Assembly (NCBI GenBank): GCA_964627045.1
Contig: CAZVIK010000228.1
Location: 1 to 6,002, forward strand
Length of the DNA stretch: 6,002 bases
Source of the DNA: CAZVIK01 sp964627045
Lineage (GTDB): Bacteria; Acidobacteriota; Terriglobia; Bryobacterales; Bryobacteraceae
Direction of reading: 5' to 3'
Shown one piece after another: positions 5,201 through 6,002 of the stretch. A model generated the notes under the pieces. That model was given only the letters and a program-made list of their open reading frames with translations, made no database searches and was not told the DNA's origin. Both the position numbers and the translations under genes were made by a program. Each line of letters starts with the position of its first letter. The stretch's first letter is position 1.

Positions 5201-6002
5201 CTAGAACCTATCGAGTTCTTCGAGCGTCGCGGCCAGCCCTTTTCGCCGATAGAGATCCGTCAGGCGTTCTTCCTCAGCCGAGGGTGACAGCGTGCGCAAG
5301 AGGCGAGGCTCGGCCAGCGCCGCGCGCGTGGGAATCCAGATCGAACCATCGACAAACTGCGCCTGGCTGACAAAACCGGTCATGCCGGCGATTGTCAGCG
5401 GCCGGCCCGGTGCGGCCACAAACCGCAGGGAGGCGTCCTGAAGCACGCGGCTGGTCTGACCTGGAGCGAGGCTGAGATCCGGGTCCGATGCTGGGACCGA
5501 CCCTGCCAGGTACTCGCGCCCTTCCGCATCGCGGACGATCCATCCGATCTCGAAGTAGCGGATGCGTCGGTCCGAGCCGTTGCGCACCTCGATGCTGGGC
5601 GCGCGGGCCTCGTTGCCCGCAACCCGGGCCATGCCTTCCAGCGGTTCCAGAGGAGCGCCCGGAATGTTCAGGAAGGTGAATTGAACCCGTTTCTCGGCTT
5701 CAACCGTCGTGGAGCGCCCGCCCCGTGCGTAATGGACGTCCAGGCGCGGCCGTTCGGCTTGTCGCGCCAGGCTGTCCAGGATCTCCCGCTGCAAACCCTC
5801 TTTGCCCTTCGCGGCCAGGACCGACTTGAAATGGCGCCGGTCACGCTGCGCCTCCAATTCCCAAACCGTCAGGGCGCGTCGGCTCTTGAGCGTATCCGGT
5901 CCGAAGAACGACAAGTCCTCGAACAACACGCCGTCCAAAGTCACCACCACAAGAGGCCCGGCCGGATACAGCGGCCGGAGCAGACGCAGGTTGACGCGCA
6001 CG
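5201..6002 (-). CDS. Uncharacterised protein, N-terminus beyond the window
   Basis: The frame is open from the right edge to TAG at 5203-5201 and gives 266 residues. The GTG at 6001 is probably an internal valine codon, not the start, because the reading begins mid-strand (VRVNLRLLRPLYPAGPL). I do not recognise a named family. Residues about 1-60 look like beta strands ending in a charged segment (SRRALTVWELEAQRDRRHFK, 40-59). Residues about 60-90 are helical and polar. Residues about 110-210 resemble a beta-sandwich domain, with VRNGSDRRIRYFEIGWIVRD and a turn LAPGQTSRVL, as in domains that mediate binding outside the catalytic parts of proteins. The C-terminal 35 residues are charged and probably helical (SAEEERLTDLYRRKGLAATL). 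No catalytic motif, signal peptide or membrane segment is visible in this part. The stop is only 10 bp from the end of the interrupted secreted-protein gene, which converges on it. Confidence 0.8.
   Translation of the reverse strand, partial: VRVNLRLLRPLYPAGPLVVVTLDGVLFEDLSFFGPDTLKSRRALTVWELEAQRDRRHFKSVLAAKGKEGLQREILDSLARQAERPRLDVHYARGGRSTTVEAEKRVQFTFLNIPGAPLEPLEGMARVAGNEARAPSIEVRNGSDRRIRYFEIGWIVRDAEGREYLAGSVPASDPDLSLAPGQTSRVLQDASLRFVAAPGRPLTIAGMTGFVSQAQFVDGSIWIPTRAALAEPRLLRTLSPSAEEERLTDLYRRKGLAATLEELDRF

Overview
The window looks like a chromosomal segment from a GC-rich bacterium. The coding regions have strongly G/C-biased third codon positions. The small secreted protein at 4819-5190 and the protein at 5201-6002 resemble lineage-restricted hypotheticals that I recall from Acidobacteriota (Solibacter/Bryobacter type). 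That placement is a recollection, not something the sequence proves. The rest is housekeeping: polyamine synthesis, pyrimidine nucleotide metabolism, aspartate-family amino acid synthesis and a tRNA. I see no phage, transposon, CRISPR or defence module, and no convincing undescribed multigene system.

Layout: The left third (1-2392) is on the minus strand. A small zincin-type metallopeptidase gene (2015-2392) is followed after 112 bp by biosynthetic arginine decarboxylase speA (start 1902, running off the left edge about ten residues before its expected end). Divergent from the peptidase, with only 33 bp between the start codons, a plus-strand pair begins: cytidylate kinase cmk (2426-3112) and aspartate kinase lysC (3109-4539). 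The two overlap by four bases (TTGA) and are probably translationally coupled. Both speA and lysC use TTG starts preceded by good ribosome binding sites.

The 139-bp gap after lysC holds three copies of a 17-bp direct repeat and a nested hairpin. Next comes a minus-strand tRNA-Pro(CGG) with encoded CCA and an extended -10 promoter. To its right is a small plus-strand gene for a secreted protein, interrupted by one in-frame TAA at codon 41. The reading frame is otherwise clean to its natural stop at 5190, so this looks like a very recent pseudogene, a sequencing error or a recoded stop. The right end holds the C-terminal part of an uncharacterised minus-strand protein, whose stop lies 10 bp from that gene's end.

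Functional links are loose. SpeA turns arginine into agmatine for polyamines, LysC commits aspartate to the lysine/threonine/methionine pathway, and Cmk recycles CMP/dCMP. The most informative oddities are the interrupted secreted-protein gene and the unexplained repeat/hairpin cluster between lysC and the tRNA.
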